Shown here: in pieces, positions 60,359 to 64,000 of the stretch
Layout: each line of letters starts with the position of its first letter
Numbering within the stretch: position 1 is the stretch's first letter
NCBI GenBank assembly: GCA_903944895.1
Contig: CAJATL010000052.1
Coordinates: 1-64,000 of the forward strand
Length of the DNA: 64,000 bases
Reading direction: 5' to 3'
Source of the DNA: an uncultured Bacteroidota bacterium
Lineage (GTDB): Bacteria; Bacteroidota; Bacteroidia; Bacteroidales; 4484-276
The notes under the pieces: model-generated
The model's database searches: none
What the model was told of the DNA's origin: nothing
What the model saw: the letters and a program-made list of their open reading frames with translations, nothing else
Translations under genes and position numbers: made by a program

Positions 60359-60403
60359 CTTGCTCTTAAAAACAAAGAGCAACCTTTAAGTAAAGTTGCT
60401 CTT
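60359..60403 (-). promoter_or_regulatory. Candidate terminator/attenuator in cstA upstream region
   Basis: Minus strand: agagcaac...gttgctct followed by ttgttttt, then a third complementary segment aagagcaag. Confidence 0.5.
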
Positions 60404-60865
60404 CGCAAAAACCAAATGAAAGATGGAACCAGGTTGATGATGTGATTTTTTGATGCTCAATAAAAATTTATAAAACGCTTAAAAAGGATCAGTAAATGAG
60501 CTGATGAGTAAAATGAAGTTTGGGGGAATCCTCCCGGATTCAATTGCTGATGTTGAGTTAAAAAACCATATGAAAAAAGCAATTTGAGCGTAAAAACAAA
60601 AATGGTTTCCTGCAAATGCTGAGAGGTGACCCCGCAAAAAAAATTAAATCTTTTGCATCAAAAAAACCAAGTGCTAAAGGATATCAGCAGTTGTTTGATA
60701 ATTTTAGCAGTTATTAAAATTTAAATATTTGAAAGAACGATTTGAAATGGAATTTAAATACATCGTAATTCAACCAGTCTCCATTTCTTAGACAGGCTAA
60801 TAATAAATGGTTGCCTGATGGATTTTTTTATCAGCAAAGTTTGTTTCTAAAGCCTGGTTATTAAT

Positions 60866-60905
60866 AAAAAACCGCCTTTAATTCCTTGAAGACGGTTAAT
60901 TCATT
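60866..60905 (-). terminator. Terminator downstream of PKD gene
   Basis: Minus strand aaccgtcttcaa-ggaa-tt.aaggcggtt + TTTTTT. Confidence 0.8.
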
Positions 60906-60927
60906 AAAGAATTCGGGGAGGGGACAA

Positions 60928-63816
60928 TCACCTGATAATAAACTTTTTGGACAACTTTTGATTCCCGCCGTAAATCATCAAACTATAAATTCCCTGAGGC
61001 AATTCGGGAAGTGATATTTTAAGATTGTTGTTGCCGGCCATCATGTTTTCGGTTCGTGAACAGACTTCCTGACCCAGATAATTGATTACCGACATAGTCA
61101 ATTCAATGTTGGAGGTCACACCAACATTTAATTCAAAGCTTCCATTGTTGGGGTTTGGAAAAATTTCTCCTGACGAAAACAAAGTCTCGGGTGTTGAAAT
61201 ATTCAAAGGTCCGGCAGACATTTCGAACCCAGCACAATAGTTGTCGGTCAAACCTTGCCCGGCTACGGTAAGGCATACCTCGTACCAGCCAGGTACAGTG
61301 TATTCGTGAGTTGGGTTCTGGTAAGTCGAAATCGTACCATCACCAAAATTCCACATCCAAAAAACCGGATTACCTGTTGAAGTATCATAAAAATGATAGG
61401 CCATTCCATTTAAACTGTCGGGTTGCATGACAAAGCCAGCCTGCATCAAACCATTTCCATTCCCGGCATTGACACCTTTGCAGCTCGTAAAAAAACAACT
61501 GTCGCCGGTATCCGGATAAAAGGTAGTAAGGCAAACCGCGTATGAACCCGGCGCTGCAAATGTATGTGTAACCGATTGCCCCATTCCTGAAGCGCCATCA
61601 CCAAAATCCCAGAAAAAATCAGCCAGGCTCGAATTGGGTAAAAATCCTTCAAAGGCAAAGGTGAGATCGGCTTGTGCAATCATCGTAAAATCGTTGAAAC
61701 ATTCAGGCGGAATTGTGCCACCAATAGTAACTCCACCGCAAAACTGGCTGTAGCAGCCGCTTTCGGGCGAAGAAACGGTTAGGCAAACCTGATACGTGAT
61801 TTCCTGAGAAAAAGTGTGAACGGGATTTTGTTCGTTGGATGAATTTCCATCGCCAAAATCCCAAAACCAACTTACCTGGCCATTGTAAACCGACATATCA
61901 TAAAACGCGATGGTGAGCGGTAATTCGAAGTCTGGAATCCAGTAATAACCGGCCTCACATGCAATATTCCCGCCAACCGGCACATCATAACAACGGCTAT
62001 CGGTACAAATCAATTCATCATCTGTTATGGTGAGGCAAACCAGGTAAATCCCGGTATCGCCGAACTGATGTTCGGGATTTTGTTCTTCGGAAGTGGTGCC
62101 ATCGCCAAAATCCCAAAAAAAGGCCGCATTTGACGGGTATGAAATATTCTGAAACTGAACTGCCGAAGTACCGGTCTGATACCAGTAAAAGTCGGCAAAA
62201 CAGCTGTATGGAAAGTTTTCCACTTCTACAAGACCGGTGTGCTGGTCGATGCAAGTCGAATCAGCATTATTGATGGTGAGTGTAACTTCGTAGGTTCCTG
62301 GTGCGGGGTAAACGTGCACCGGATTTTGCTCAACAGAAGAATTTCCATCGCCAAAATCCCAACTCCAGGCTCCGGGCGTAAACATCGACAAATCAAAAAA
62401 TCCGACAGCATTTGGCTCAATGTAGGATTGGTTCCAAAAATACAGGGCATGGCAATCGAAGTTCAGGTTTTCGACCAAAACTTCAGAGGTTGTGGTTGTT
62501 GTGCATCCGGTTTCGGCAACATAAACGGTCAGCGAAACGGAGTAAGTCCCCGGCTCAAGATATTGATGAACAGGGTTTGGGTCAGATGAGGTCTGGAAGT
62601 CCCCAAAATTCCATGCCCAGGACGAGGGATTTGGCCAGGAATAATCCTGAAACAGGATGGACAAATCGTCCGTTTGCCACCAGTAAAAATCAGCAGTGCA
62701 ATTCAGGTAAAGCGCGGTATCAACCAAAACTTCATCGTAGCGAATATCCTGGCAGCCAAAAGCTGGATTGCCAATGATGAGGTATACCTGAAAAGTCCCG
62801 GAACCCTCAAAAACATGCGCCGGATTTTGCTCAGATGAAGTGGTTCCATCCCCAAAATCCCAGGTGGAAATTACATTTGGCGGGTAGGAAATATTCTGAA
62901 ACTGCATGGTCGAAATGCCGGTTTGATAATACCAAAAGTCGGCGTTACATCCGTTCAGGAAATTATCGACAAAAATTACTTCGGTGTAAAAATCATAACA
63001 GGTCGAATCGTCGCTGTAAATAGTGAGTTTAACTTCGTGAGCACCTGGTTCGCTAAAAGTGTGAACCGGATTCTGTTCTGAAGAAGACTGGCCATCACCA
63101 AAATCCCAGTTCCAGGTTCCCGGAATAAACCAGGAGTAATCATAAAATTCGACCATTAAAGGATTTTCCAAAGTTTGATTCCAGAAAAAATCTGCCTGGC
63201 AACCGAAGTTGTAACTCTCAACAAAAACCGACCAGTTTGTTGTAGATGCACAGCCGGTTTCCTGTTCATAAATCGTAAGCGAAACATTATAAAATCCGGT
63301 TTCCGGATATTGATGAGCCGGGTTTTGTTCAGTCGAAGATTGTCCGTCGCCAAAATTCCATAACCAGGTTGTTGGGGCAGGCCATGAATAATCTTCAAAC
63401 TGCACCATTAAATTGGTGTTTTGCCACCAGCCAAAATCCGAATAACAATCGTAAGGCACAATGTTCACGGTACAAATCTGGAAATCGGCAATGAGGTTAA
63501 AATTTCCATTTCCAAAAGGAAGTTGCTGAGATTGTAAAAGTCCGGAACAGTCGATGATAAAAACATTTACAACACCAGCCGGCGCATTGCCCGATATTTC
63601 GAAAACATCGTTGTAAATTCCGTCAATGCCTGTATTCACAATATTAAAATAATCCGGGTTGTTGGGAATATTGTCGGCGTTAATAAAAATCATTTGTCCG
63701 GCCATCGGCAAACCGGTGTTCAGGTCTGTCACCGTCCCGCCTACTGTGATGGTTTGACTGGCTGCCGCAAACAACGAAACACAAATTAACACGAAGGAAG
63801 AAATTACATTTTTCAT
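60928..63816 (-). CDS. Secreted protein with nine PKD repeats and T9SS type A sorting domain
   Basis: Signal peptide, nine 'W(D/N)FGDG.S..QNP.H.F' units, CTD 'GEIFPNPNNGSFELNV...IYSLMIYGGNQKLSKKFIIR'. Confidence 0.93.
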   Translation of the reverse strand: MKNVISSFVLICVSLFAAASQTITVGGTVTDLNTGLPMAGQMIFINADNIPNNPDYFNIVNTGIDGIYNDVFEISGNAPAGVVNVFIIDCSGLLQSQQLPFGNGNFNLIADFQICTVNIVPYDCYSDFGWWQNTNLMVQFEDYSWPAPTTWLWNFGDGQSSTEQNPAHQYPETGFYNVSLTIYEQETGCASTTNWSVFVESYNFGCQADFFWNQTLENPLMVEFYDYSWFIPGTWNWDFGDGQSSSEQNPVHTFSEPGAHEVKLTIYSDDSTCYDFYTEVIFVDNFLNGCNADFWYYQTGISTMQFQNISYPPNVISTWDFGDGTTSSEQNPAHVFEGSGTFQVYLIIGNPAFGCQDIRYDEVLVDTALYLNCTADFYWWQTDDLSILFQDYSWPNPSSWAWNFGDFQTSSDPNPVHQYLEPGTYSVSLTVYVAETGCTTTTTSEVLVENLNFDCHALYFWNQSYIEPNAVGFFDLSMFTPGAWSWDFGDGNSSVEQNPVHVYPAPGTYEVTLTINNADSTCIDQHTGLVEVENFPYSCFADFYWYQTGTSAVQFQNISYPSNAAFFWDFGDGTTSEEQNPEHQFGDTGIYLVCLTITDDELICTDSRCYDVPVGGNIACEAGYYWIPDFELPLTIAFYDMSVYNGQVSWFWDFGDGNSSNEQNPVHTFSQEITYQVCLTVSSPESGCYSQFCGGVTIGGTIPPECFNDFTMIAQADLTFAFEGFLPNSSLADFFWDFGDGASGMGQSVTHTFAAPGSYAVCLTTFYPDTGDSCFFTSCKGVNAGNGNGLMQAGFVMQPDSLNGMAYHFYDTSTGNPVFWMWNFGDGTISTYQNPTHEYTVPGWYEVCLTVAGQGLTDNYCAGFEMSAGPLNISTPETLFSSGEIFPNPNNGSFELNVGVTSNIELTMSVINYLGQEVCSRTENMMAGNNNLKISLPELPQGIYSLMIYGGNQKLSKKFIIR

Positions 63817-63960
63817 AATTCAGAATTTAACAAGTCATCGCTTTACAATAATTTGCGTAGTCGACAGCAGAACCATAATGTTTACAAATTTAAGCCAAAA
63901 AGTGTGCATCCGGTTAACGGATTGCAGAAAAGGTTAAATCTTACGCTGGTTTTGGAAAAT

Positions 63961-64000
63961 AAAAAACCGCCTTCAATTCCTTGAAGACGGTTAATTCATT
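63961..64000 (-). terminator. Second copy of the PKD-gene terminator at window edge
   Basis: 40 nt differing from 60866-60905 at one position by eye. Confidence 0.75.

Noticed and set aside
60490-60560. 'gagctgatgagtaaaatgaag' as a hammerhead ribozyme core
   Set aside because: Only CUGAUGAG matches; no CGAAA partner or closing stems.
60610-60660. 'atgctgagaggtgacccc' as a TPP riboswitch
   Set aside because: Lacks the rest of the THI-box consensus and no thiamine genes follow.

Overview
Chromosomal window from a Bacteroidota (Bacteroidales-like) bacterium: A+T-leaning, TAnnTTTG-type promoters, type IX secretion (T9SS) C-terminal sorting domains. All calls come from reading the sequence and supplied translations; no database search was run. 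Main contents: seven probable T9SS cargo proteins (DUF4397, giant LamG/beta-sandwich, triple LamG, beta-helix, PLD-like, BNR/VPS10-like, PKD); a TonB receptor + LytS/LytTR pair; LruC protein + lipoprotein; fused 2-oxoacid dehydrogenase E1; PadR/PspC; secreted SOD; TPR histidine kinase/NarL regulator/orphan receiver; HU-like protein; SAM-I riboswitch and ask-metY-metX-hom operon; tRNA-Thr; MazF-like and HicAB toxin-antitoxin loci; ECF sigma/FecR/STN-TonB receptor; DsrE-like, MltD-like, RfbC and CstA. Best candidate for an undescribed system (27770-37090): two cassettes, each a large surface protein with a different N-terminal passenger but a shared C-terminal module, then a C-rich intergenic hairpin, then a ~72-79 aa secreted Pro/Gly-rich microprotein ending in near-identical PIGSG-TM-KK tails. 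Second candidate: three same-orientation remnants of the 3' end of glycine dehydrogenase (gcvP) that bracket successive gene cassettes (1711-9057). Other points: a MazF-like ORF broken by one ochre codon, a HicAB operator overlapping the promoter, an operator-like array upstream of HU, a trimer-of-PKD duplication, a possible attenuator upstream of cstA, and a composite family of dispersed hairpin repeats.
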